From Peristeroidobacter agariperforans (GTDB taxonomy: Bacteria > Pseudomonadota > Gammaproteobacteria > Steroidobacterales > Steroidobacteraceae), in the NCBI RefSeq assembly GCF_004138335.1, contig NZ_RYFW01000009.1:1-64000 (forward strand): 64,000 bases of DNA, in the 5' to 3' direction. Positions 35,768 through 43,150 of the stretch are shown piece by piece. The stretch's first letter is position 1; each line of letters starts with the position of its first letter. The translations under genes were made by a program, and so were the position numbers. Under the pieces are notes generated by a model. It ran no database searches. It worked only from the letters and a program-made list of their open reading frames with translations, and was not told the origin of the DNA.

Positions 35768-36976
35768 ATGCCGCCGCTGACAGATTCGGCGATTCGCAGC
35801 CTTAAACCGCCCGAAAAAGCCTGCAAGCTCTTCGACGGTGGCGGTCTATACCTGCTGGTGAAGCCAAATGGCGCTCGCCTTTGGCGAATGAAGTATCGCG
35901 TTGATGGGCGCGAGAAGCTCATCAGCTTCGGTCAGTACCCCGACGTTCCACTCAAGAGTGCGCGCGAGCGTCGCGACGAAGCGCGACGACTGATCGCCGC
36001 TCGCGTTGATCCGAGCGCAAAGCGCAAAGCTGAGCGCGCTGCTACGTCCGACACGTTCGAGGCGATCGCGCGCGAATACCTGGAGCTGAAGTCGAAGAAC
36101 CTCAGCGCGCGGACGTTTGCCAAGAAGCTTGGCCGTTTCGAGGCGTTCGCCTTCCCTTTCATCGGCAAGCTACCGATCACGTCGATTGCGGCACCGCAAT
36201 TGCTAGCGGCGCTGCGCAGGATTGAGGAACGCGGGAATCACGAGACGGCGCATCGAGTGCGCGCGGAATGCGGCGAAGTGTTCCGCTATGCCATCGCGAC
36301 CGGGCGCGCGGAGCGCGATCCGACCGGCGACTTACGTGGCGCGCTCGCGCCGGTCGTCGTTCGCAACCACGCCGCCATCACCGAACCGATGAAGATCGGC
36401 CAGCTGGTACGGGCCATTTACGGCTACCAAGGTCAGCCAGCGACGGAATACGCATTGAAGCTGTTGCCGCTCGTGTTCGTGCGTCCAGGTGAACTGCGGG
36501 CCGCTGAGTGGTCGGAGTTCGACTTGGAGACTGCCGAGTGGCGGATTCCGGGGAGTCGCATGAAGATGCGCGAGCCGCACATCGTGCCGCTCGCTCGCCA
36601 GGCTGTCGCCCTTCTCCGTGACTTGCAGCCGCTGACTGCCGCAGGTCGCTACCTTTTTCCGTCACTTCGGGGCGGCGACCGACCGATCAGCAACAACACC
36701 TTGAACGCCTCGTTACGTCGGCTCGGCTATACGGGCGATGAAATGGTGTCGCACGGATTTCGGTCGATGGCCTCAACATGTTTGAACGAACAAGGCTGGC
36801 ACCCGGATCTGATTGAACTTCAGTTGGCGCATGCCGAGCGCAACAAAGTTCGTGCAGCGTACAACCGTGCTACCCGCCTCGCCGAACGACGAAAGATGAT
36901 GCAGGCGTGGGCGGACTACCTCGACGCGCTGCGCACCGGTGCGGAAGTTATCGCCTTCCGACGGGCGACAAAATGA
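35768..36976 (+). CDS. int: P4-type tyrosine integrase
   Basis: The 402-aa recombinase has the DUF4102 arm-binding N-terminus (MPPLTDSAIRSLKPPEKACK, LFDGGGLYLLVKPNGARLWR, MKYRVDGREKLISFGQYPDV), a SAM-like core-binding domain, and the catalytic domain: Arg in VFVRPGELRAAEWSEFD, HxxR in VSHGFRSMAST, and Tyr in RAAYNRATRLAERRKMMQAW. It would integrate the island by site-specific recombination at the tRNA-Asn 3' end. It reads away from the tRNA and adjoins attL, the usual P4-like arrangement. Confidence 0.95.
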   Translation: MPPLTDSAIRSLKPPEKACKLFDGGGLYLLVKPNGARLWRMKYRVDGREKLISFGQYPDVPLKSARERRDEARRLIAARVDPSAKRKAERAATSDTFEAIAREYLELKSKNLSARTFAKKLGRFEAFAFPFIGKLPITSIAAPQLLAALRRIEERGNHETAHRVRAECGEVFRYAIATGRAERDPTGDLRGALAPVVVRNHAAITEPMKIGQLVRAIYGYQGQPATEYALKLLPLVFVRPGELRAAEWSEFDLETAEWRIPGSRMKMREPHIVPLARQAVALLRDLQPLTAAGRYLFPSLRGGDRPISNNTLNASLRRLGYTGDEMVSHGFRSMASTCLNEQGWHPDLIELQLAHAERNKVRAAYNRATRLAERRKMMQAWADYLDALRTGAEVIAFRRATK

Positions 36977-37188
36977 CTACTCAAACTAGCGTGCGCGGCT
37001 AACCTGCTACGGACGGCATCTCGACGAGAACTCATCCGGCAAAACAGTTTCTGTTCGCGACTTGGCCTGAGCTGACCCATCCCTTTGGGTGTTAGACGCC
37101 GGAATCTCGGCTAGCCCGCCTCTTCAATGTGTCGTGCCGCGGATCCCAATAGGGGCAATAACAAACAGAGCGCCGATCTTCTCGTTAG

Positions 37189-38787
37189 ATGATTAACAAG
37201 AGGCTATCGGCAGTGCTCTACCCGTCCGGTCCTCCACGGCCCGCCCTCCGCCGTCGATTCTGCCTCGCCAACGCCTGGACTGTCATTCTGACCATGCTCT
37301 TCGGAGAGACCACCCACGCGACGGCGAATGTCTCGAAGCGTGACAACGGCGAGCCATCGTATTGGGTCGAGCAACTGGCGAATGGGTTGAAATTTCCGTC
37401 CGCGATTGCTTGGCTTCCGGATGGCGGCATTTTGATCAGCGAACGTCAGGGCGGGTTGCGGATTCTCCGAAAAGGTACACTTGATGCTGATCCCATCTCT
37501 GGAACACCGCCAAGCGTTCAAGATCTGCTAAACGGTATCAAAGACATCGCGCTGGATCCTGATTTCAATGTCACTCGAACGCTCTACATCCTGATTGCCG
37601 AAGGCACTGTCGCCTCTCATCACGCCGCGGTGTATCGCGCTAGACTTGAGCAGACGACGTTACGTGACGTGCAGCGCATCTTCCGCAGCAAAGAAGAAAC
37701 TAACAGCGGTCCAGTAGCTGGACGACTGCTCTTTCTCGCCGACAACACACTGCTCGTCGCGTTGCCGGTCTCCGGCGAGACGGCCATGACACCCGCCGCG
37801 CAGCAGCTCGACTCGCATATTGGCAAGATCATTCGCATTCATCGCGATGGATCTGTTCCCACCGACAATCCCTTCCTGAGATCACCAGGCGCACTTCCGG
37901 AGATCTGGAGCATCGGACATCGTGTTCCGATGGGTCTTTACGAGGACCGGGCCGCAGGCACAATCTGGGAGGTGGAGGCGGGTCCACGAGGAGGCGACGA
38001 GCTGAACATCCTGAAAGCAGGTCGCAATTATGGATGGCCAAAAGCAACCTGGGGATTCGATTACAGCGGCGCTTTAGTCGCGCCGACGCAAACAAATGCC
38101 GGCTTTGAAGATCCCACTTTGGTCTGGACACCGTCGATCACGCCCACATCCATCGTTCGGTATCAAGGCGAGATTTATCCGCAATGGCAAGGTGACTATT
38201 TTATTGGAAGCCTTACCGGCAAAGCACTGATGCGTGTGCGCATCAATGAGGGCAAAGTTCTTCTTCAAGAGCGGCTTCTAATCGATCTCAATGAGCGGAT
38301 TCGAACTATTGCCGTCGGGCCCGATCATCACCTCTATGTTCTCACCGACCATCACAATGGGCGGATCCTGAGGATTAACCCCGGCGCACCGCCGGAAGCT
38401 CTAGAAAGCCGCATAGCTCGACCACTTCCGCAGCCTGCATTCACGGATCGGTCCCCCGTGCCGGGTAACGCAGCGATTGGCAAACAAGCATTTGTCGAAG
38501 CCTGCGCGGCCTGTCATAGCGTCGGGACATTCATTCAAGGAGGACGAGTGGGCCCCGATCTTGCCGGAGTCTACGGACGAAAAGCCGGAGCGCAGAAGAA
38601 CTTCGCGTACTCGTCAGCGATGGCTAATTGGCAGCACGATTGGGATTACAAATCACTCAATGCCTTTCTAATCGATCCTGCGGCCTACTTACCTGGAACA
38701 GCAATGTCAGCCGCGCCAATAGTCGATGCGGAACTGCGCGCCCACCTCATTGAATTCCTCAGGAGTGAATCGCAACCCTCGCCATAA
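37189..38787 (+). CDS. Quinoprotein (glucose/sorbosone-type) dehydrogenase fused to cytochrome c
   Basis: The 532-aa protein has an N-terminal export signal (ALRRRFCLANAWTVILTMLF). A soluble-type PQQ sugar dehydrogenase beta-propeller follows (LKFPSAIAWLPDGGILISER, GIKDIALDPDFNVTRTLYIL, EIWSIGHRVPMGLYED, GDELNILKAGRNYGWPKATW). The C-terminal class I cytochrome c has CAACH (Cys439-His443) and a probable axial Met near 505 (GTAMSAAP). The fusion would oxidise a sugar or alcohol in the periplasm and pass electrons to its own haem. Island cargo. Confidence 0.9.
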   Translation: MINKRLSAVLYPSGPPRPALRRRFCLANAWTVILTMLFGETTHATANVSKRDNGEPSYWVEQLANGLKFPSAIAWLPDGGILISERQGGLRILRKGTLDADPISGTPPSVQDLLNGIKDIALDPDFNVTRTLYILIAEGTVASHHAAVYRARLEQTTLRDVQRIFRSKEETNSGPVAGRLLFLADNTLLVALPVSGETAMTPAAQQLDSHIGKIIRIHRDGSVPTDNPFLRSPGALPEIWSIGHRVPMGLYEDRAAGTIWEVEAGPRGGDELNILKAGRNYGWPKATWGFDYSGALVAPTQTNAGFEDPTLVWTPSITPTSIVRYQGEIYPQWQGDYFIGSLTGKALMRVRINEGKVLLQERLLIDLNERIRTIAVGPDHHLYVLTDHHNGRILRINPGAPPEALESRIARPLPQPAFTDRSPVPGNAAIGKQAFVEACAACHSVGTFIQGGRVGPDLAGVYGRKAGAQKNFAYSSAMANWQHDWDYKSLNAFLIDPAAYLPGTAMSAAPIVDAELRAHLIEFLRSESQPSP

Positions 38788-38841
38788 CCTTATGCCAAGT
38801 CGATCAAGCGCCGAGCACGGCGGCGACCCCGATTGAGCGGC

Positions 38842-39948
38842 TCATCGGACTGCTTTTGCTCCCAATCCACAAAGCGCTCGGTCCCGCTCTTTGGCATAGA
38901 CTGATTTGCTGAGCCACTCCCGCGTCAATTTTAGTTGTGTTTCGTCTACGCTCCCGCTCACAGCCGCAGCAGCCAACATCGCATCTGCGCGAGCGCGGAT
39001 TACCTCGCCATGCTCGGGATGGCTCAATATATACAAACTGTTGGTTCGCATCCCGGCCAATACCAATCGTCCAGCAACGAGCGGATCTATACCATTCTGA
39101 TGACTCTTAACAAATAAAACCTGCCGTGCCTTCTCTTCATCACTCAATGGCGTTTTTGGGTTTGTCAGATTTTCTGGACGATTGCGATCTGCGTTTGGCA
39201 TATCTGATCTCACCACACCTGGACAGAATACGGAAACACCTATATCAGTATCGTCGAACCCCATTCGCAGCGATTCCATCATTCCAACGACCGCAAATTT
39301 CGAGAGTGAATAACTTCCAGTGCCAGTGCCGGCAGCCAGTCCCGCGATCGATGATGTGCTGATGATCTGCCCGCCTTCGCCGTGAGATCGAAGGTACGGA
39401 AGAAAGCAATGCACGCCATTGAATACTCCGTCGACATTCACACGCATCACCCAATCCCAGTCTTTATAGCTTGCCGAGCTAAGCGGCCCAAGTGTCGCCA
39501 CCCCTGCGTTGTTCACCAGTGCATGAATCTTTCCAAACACTCGTGCAGTTTCCTTTGCCGCTCCTTCCATACCGCCACGATCAGTTACGTCGACGTTAAT
39601 GGCATGAACGGCATCAGTCACTGACCGAAGAATCTCGAGTGCCGTGTCCGCGTGACGTTGGGTTCGATAGCCTATACAAATCTTCATCCCAGCTTCCGCA
39701 AATGCGCGCGCAATCCCCAGACCGACGCCACTCGATCCACCGGTAATGAACGCCACTTTTCCCTTCACGTCTCGCATGGGTGCCCGTGCGTTCGCTGCGC
39801 ATTCTTGCGATCGAGGCTTGTTTGGCTCGGGCTCGCCCTGTGCCGCCGCCCTATTCGCGACACTCACCAGCCCAATTCCCGCACTGACGAGAGATGCGCG
39901 CACCAAGAAGGCGCGACGCGCGCGACTGAAAACCGAGTCGTGTACCAT
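38842..39948 (-). CDS. Exported short-chain dehydrogenase/reductase
   Basis: The 368-aa protein starts with a twin-Arg-like signal (SRARRAFLVRASLVSAGIGL, ending NRAAAQG), unusual for an SDR. The Rossmann domain follows: GKVAFITGGSSGVGLGIARA (TGxxxGxG), NNAG in ALVNNAGVATLGP, catalytic Ser in ISTSSIAG and YxxxK in GSYSLSKFAVVGMM. A Cys-containing linker precedes the fold. I start at MVHDSVFSRA, which has AAGGAG 6 bp upstream; another Met lies 9 codons earlier. Convergent with the quinoprotein gene; the two may act on related exported substrates (inference). A bound cofactor would have to be exported with the folded protein by Tat. Confidence 0.88.
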   Translation of the reverse strand: MVHDSVFSRARRAFLVRASLVSAGIGLVSVANRAAAQGEPEPNKPRSQECAANARAPMRDVKGKVAFITGGSSGVGLGIARAFAEAGMKICIGYRTQRHADTALEILRSVTDAVHAINVDVTDRGGMEGAAKETARVFGKIHALVNNAGVATLGPLSSASYKDWDWVMRVNVDGVFNGVHCFLPYLRSHGEGGQIISTSSIAGLAAGTGTGSYSLSKFAVVGMMESLRMGFDDTDIGVSVFCPGVVRSDMPNADRNRPENLTNPKTPLSDEEKARQVLFVKSHQNGIDPLVAGRLVLAGMRTNSLYILSHPEHGEVIRARADAMLAAAAVSGSVDETQLKLTREWLSKSVYAKERDRALCGLGAKAVR

Positions 39949-40197
39949 AGCTGCTCCTTGATGGCGCCAAGACATGGTCGCCCTGGCACATCATGCTCAC
40001 AAGCGGCAACGGTCTACGGCGCCGGCACGGCAGCGAATCTCATCGAAGAATGCCGCAGTGTCGCCAAGGATTTGCGTAGTAGAGAGAGCGAAAGACATAG
40101 CAGCCGGACTAAGATCACCAGTGCGTGTCAAACTGCGCATATTTGGTTCATGCAAAAAAAAAGCCCGCTCGCTGCCTTAGCTTAAAACCTCGCCTAC

Positions 40198-41097
40198 TCA
40201 TAGACTGCGCGCATAAACACTAGCAACGTAGCGCCCTCGCCCGTCGCCATGACCTAAGTCCAGAGATGTTGCCGCGCGGGCCTCGCGCTCGCTAAATCCT
40301 TCGGCGCGGTACGCCTGCATGCGCTCGGCCGCGAATGCGTAACGGGCACTGTGACTTTGAATGCCGGCGCGATCGCAAACATTTTTATAAACACTAATCG
40401 CCTGTTTAAGGCCCGTGGTGCCTGCACCATCGACGCGCGTTACAAGATATCGTTGTCCGCTGGCTTCCAGGAATGCTAGGGCGGCCCGCACTGCTGCCAG
40501 AGCTCGACCAACATTCGCCGGATGCACATCTCGCGGTCGCGCGCCCTTGGTGCCGGCGATCACGCGCACGGAGCCATGCTCCTCCAATTCGCGCTGCCAG
40601 CGGGTCAGCGGTTCCATTTGGCCCCCGCGGATAGCCTCCACCTCGCGCAAGCCAAGGGAACGTTGGAGTTCCAGAAGGACGCCGAGGCTCGGACGCCCGA
40701 GTCGCTCCATCCGCTGTTGAAACGCGCGAATGGCGTCATCGGAAAGCGGCTGCTTAGTGCCCAGACGGGAACCACGACCGATGCCTAACGCCCGATTGTT
40801 GTAAGCGGGATTGGTCGCCAGTCCCTGCTTGTCTATGTGTTTGAGCACGGCGCGCAGGTGGCTCATCTCATTAGCGAGCGTTCGCGCGGCGATCCCCTCG
40901 GAAGTTCGGCGCTGGGTAAAAGCCTGCAAATGCCGGCCACCGATCTGAGATGCTGCCTGGATGCCATAGCCCAGCTCACGCATAATTCGAGCGAACGTAT
41001 TGAACGTGCCGCAGCGGGCTTCACGCGTGAGATGCGCACCGCTCAGCTCATATCCGATCCGATGGAGATCGGCTCGAAGTTCGGTCTTTCTGCTCAT
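40198..41097 (-). CDS. Second tyrosine recombinase (ICE-type integrase-domain protein)
   Basis: The 299-aa protein has a SAM-like N-terminal domain (TFNTFARIMRELGYGIQAAS, RTLANEMSHLRAVLKHIDK) and a catalytic domain with Arg in LQRSLGLREVEAIRGG, HxxR in SHSARYAFA, LGHG in LDLGHGDGRGRY, and Tyr in YVASVYARSL. This resembles the integrase-domain proteins found in integrative and conjugative elements rather than P4-type integrases. I start at MSRKTELRAD, preceded by GGGAG; 23 upstream codons look non-conserved. The downstream A/T run at about 40152-40160 may aid termination. It is inside the island, not at its edge. Confidence 0.82.
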   Translation of the reverse strand: MSRKTELRADLHRIGYELSGAHLTREARCGTFNTFARIMRELGYGIQAASQIGGRHLQAFTQRRTSEGIAARTLANEMSHLRAVLKHIDKQGLATNPAYNNRALGIGRGSRLGTKQPLSDDAIRAFQQRMERLGRPSLGVLLELQRSLGLREVEAIRGGQMEPLTRWQRELEEHGSVRVIAGTKGARPRDVHPANVGRALAAVRAALAFLEASGQRYLVTRVDGAGTTGLKQAISVYKNVCDRAGIQSHSARYAFAAERMQAYRAEGFSEREARAATSLDLGHGDGRGRYVASVYARSL

Positions 41098-42040
41098 CAC
41101 TCCCGTTCCACAGCGATTCCGCCAATTCACAAACGCGCACATCCGGACATTCCCAGCAGGAAACATTCCCGCCTTTCTCCATCGCGAGCGGCCGGACGTG
41201 CATTGATCCGGTCGGGTTAGTTTCGTGGCCTCACCGCAGCACGTGCCGGTGGCATGTGTTGCAGCTCGCGCGTGAGCGCGAGATCGAGGCTGCCCATAGA
41301 GGGCCGCTCGCGGTGGCTGACATCGACGAAGGGAGCTTCATTGCGAAGCTTTGATTGATTGCGTCCGTTGCGGACGCGGTGTCACATGCTCGGTGTCGGT
41401 GAGATACGCTGCTGTGACAAGGAGTTGCGGCAGTGGGCCGTGTGCGTCACTTTCTCGGCTTCGCCGAAGACAGTGACGCACGCGTGGAGGAATACTGCGT
41501 TTGGCGCAGCTTTGTGTATTTACGTCGTTAGAAGAATGGTTGCCGCAGGATGCGACCGCTGGACAGCGGATTGGAGAAGAAAGGCGTCAGCGCCCGAGTG
41601 ATGAGTCATGACCACAACCTGATCGGCTGCGCAGCTCTGCCTGGCCTGAAGCTGCTTAGGGGTTGCCTGCAACGCAGGCGGGGGTTACGACGATGCCATC
41701 GTCGTCAGGGAGAAATCCGTTCAGCGCCGAGAATGCACCCGCGACGAGCCATCTGCAAACTATCATCGTGAGTCCGCGCGCTCTGCGTCTGTTGAGTTCC
41801 ATGGAAACCGCACGGCGGGCAATTGGCGAGTCAGCTCGCCAGACTTTGCGCAGGCGCTGCGTTAGGCCACAGCCGCGGCGTGGACCAATTAGCGACTCTC
41901 TGCCCTGGAAAACCTTCTTGGTTCCGGCTGCGGCAAGGCTCGGTGCTCAATACGAGAACCGCTCGCTGGCAGAAGTAAGGGCGGCCCCGCCACGCGACGG
42001 AGCCACCCTGCCATTGACCGCCATCGGCGCGGTCTATGAC
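41098..42040. other. Hairpin-rich stretch without a convincing gene
   Basis: I find no supported gene. Perfect hairpins are frequent: GCGTCCG-TTG-CGGACGC (41361-41377); GTGCGTCACT/AGTGACGCAC (41442-41451/41472-41481) enclosing TCGGC-TTC-GCCGA; GCCTGC-AAC-GCAGGC (41665-41679); ACGACGAT-GCC-ATCGTCGT (41687-41705). A codon-like open stretch ending LAREREIEAAHRGPLAVADI...SFIAKL and a stop at about 41352 (+) may be the tail of a lost gene; I cannot identify it. Confidence 0.4.
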
Positions 42041-42235
42041 TCACCGTTTCGCGAAGTGTGCAGCCAGCGCCTCGATGACCTCTTCGACGAGGGTTCGAGC
42101 CGTCCGGATGACGGACGCGATAGCACCTGGGTAGTTCTCGATGTTTTCCGGTTGCACCAAGTCCTCCGCAACATTGAGGAGATCGACGGCTTGCTTCAGA
42201 CAGACCAGCTCATCCGTAATCGGCCGGGGTGTCAT
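42041..42235 (-). CDS. 64-aa hypothetical protein, third gene of the XRE operon
   Basis: The protein begins MTPRPITDELVCLKQAVDLL and is predicted all-helical (LNVAEDLVQPENIENYPGAI, RTARTLVEEVIEALAAHF). The ATG overlaps the stop of the XRE gene (ATGA), which supports it as a real, co-translated gene. Its pattern of acidic helices resembles the first gene of the operon, so the two may be distant paralogues or fold similarly. Function unknown. Confidence 0.6.
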   Translation of the reverse strand: MTPRPITDELVCLKQAVDLLNVAEDLVQPENIENYPGAIASVIRTARTLVEEVIEALAAHFAKR

Positions 42236-42609
42236 CGCGCGTACCCCCGACGGCCGTTGCTGTCTTCGAGTACATCGATGATCCTGATGACGAAGCGCTG
42301 TTGCGTCTTCGACAGTGCCTGCAACCGCCCCGCGTGCCTGATACAACGCGGAGACAGTCGCCCCTTTGGAACGCGTATGGGCTTTGACAGGCCAACCATT
42401 TCCTCGACCGAGACCGAGAACACCTTCGCCAGTTTGGCAAGCACGAGCACCGAGATGCGACGCTCGCCAATTTCGTACGCGAACACGGCCTGCTGTGAGA
42501 CACCGAGACCGCGGGCCAGCTCGGCCTGCGTCATGCCTCGCGACTTGCGGAGCGCCGTGACGTGCGCGCCCAGTGCTTTGAAGTAGGCGCGGCTTTCATG
42601 CTTAATCAT
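42232..42609 (-). CDS. XRE-family transcriptional regulator
   Basis: The 125-aa protein has a Cro/C1-type helix-turn-helix at residues 14-72 (LGAHVTALRKSRGMTQAELA, RGLGVSQQAVFAYEIGERRI, LVLAKLAKVFSVSVEEMVGL) and a basic, helical C-terminus (ALSKTQQRFVIRIIDVLEDS). It is flanked on both sides by small genes that overlap it by ATGA, forming a three-gene unit. Such regulators in islands control excision or toxin genes; nothing here fixes the target. Confidence 0.88.
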   Translation of the reverse strand: MIKHESRAYFKALGAHVTALRKSRGMTQAELARGLGVSQQAVFAYEIGERRISVLVLAKLAKVFSVSVEEMVGLSKPIRVPKGRLSPRCIRHAGRLQALSKTQQRFVIRIIDVLEDSNGRRGYAR

Positions 42610-42833
42610 GGCCGCACCTCCGTGTCGCCGACCTCGGACGCGATGAAGCTCACCGCGTCCGCCACGTCCTCGATCATCTCCACCACGACGCTGACCGCGT
42701 CGGCCAAGCTGAACTTAAAGTCCTCCTCGTACTCCGCGACGTACTGAATACACGCCAGGACAGCGGCAGCTCTCTGCAGACGCCGAAGCTGACCGTTTAG
42801 GCGTTCCCGAACGGATACCTCTTGATCGCTCAT
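42606..42833 (-). CDS. 75-aa hypothetical helical protein, first gene of the XRE operon
   Basis: The protein (SDQEVSVRERLNGQLRRLQR, AAAVLACIQYVAEYEEDFKF, SLADAVSVVVEMIEDVADAV) is short, acidic and predicted helical. Its stop overlaps the XRE start by ATGA, supporting translation. I recognise no family. It is transcribed leftwards from the region just inside attR. Confidence 0.55.
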   Translation of the reverse strand: MSDQEVSVRERLNGQLRRLQRAAAVLACIQYVAEYEEDFKFSLADAVSVVVEMIEDVADAVSFIASEVGDTEVRP

Positions 42834-42944
42834 GCCGGCCCGCCTCGCCGCCCGACGATGGACGGCGCGCAGGCAGTCAGCGGCGACGGGATAGAATCTC
42901 CAGCAGCCATGACTTGCACCTCTCAGATGTGCAGGTTTTGGTTA

Positions 42945-42978
42945 GCCGCCAGCCGTGGTTGCACCCATGGCTGGCGGC
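42945..42978. repeat. Long hairpin inside the right island end
   Basis: GCCGCCAGCC (42945-42954) and GGCTGGCGGC (42969-42978) pair perfectly, and GTGG/CCAT can extend the stem by four pairs to a six-base loop. No U-run on either side. It sits in the gene-free right end between the XRE operon and attR and could be a terminator-like barrier or part of the excision region. Confidence 0.45.
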
Positions 42979-43003
42979 GCTCTTGCGACCACTGGTAGGA
43001 TGC

Positions 43004-43023
43004 GGGGGTATTACTGGGGGTAC
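43004..43023. repeat. Integrase arm-type repeats, right end
   Basis: GGGGGTATTACTGGGGGTAC matches the left-end pair at 35718-35737 in 17 of 20 positions, with the same unit spacing, and lies 59 bp inside attR. Confidence 0.5.
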
Positions 43024-43082
43024 TTAAAACGAGAACGCCCAGCTCAGTTCTTTCTGATCAATAGGTTGTGCGTCGTTTGGCG

Positions 43083-43101
43083 TCCGGCCCGGGAGCCACC
43101 T
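43083..43101. repeat. Right attachment site (attR)
   Basis: TCCGGCCCGGGAGCCACCT is the tRNA-Asn 3' end with one G deleted from the G4 run. The remaining tRNA is absent, as expected for the distal junction of an island. Confidence 0.75.
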
Positions 43102-43150
43102 AATCTTCAAGCCACAACGGCTCAAGCGCTCAAGCGCACCACGCGGTCGC

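Larger units (their letters stand above)
35588..43101. mobile_element. Genomic island integrated in tRNA-Asn
   Basis: The element is bounded by a duplicated tRNA 3' end (20 bp left, 19 bp right) and by matching GGGGGTAC-type repeat pairs inside each end. It carries a P4-type integrase next to the left junction, a quinoprotein dehydrogenase-cytochrome fusion, an exported SDR, a second recombinase, and an XRE operon. The 37-40 kb part looks more AT-rich than the chromosome around it (visual impression, not measured). No conjugation or phage structural gene is present, so it would need help to move. Confidence 0.8.

Noticed and set aside
41361-41705. CRISPR array
   Set aside because: The repeated hairpins differ in sequence and spacing; no regular direct repeats with unique spacers occur anywhere in the window.
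41640-41770. Possible Doc/Fic toxin remnant on the minus strand (FADG-like, then FSALNGFLPDDDG)
   Set aside because: The two pieces need a frameshift, the Fic motif is incomplete, and upstream stops occur. Too weak to annotate.
41663-42586. A 307-codon + strand frame over the XRE operon
   Set aside because: Composition and position mark it as the complement of the XRE gene; no domain is seen.
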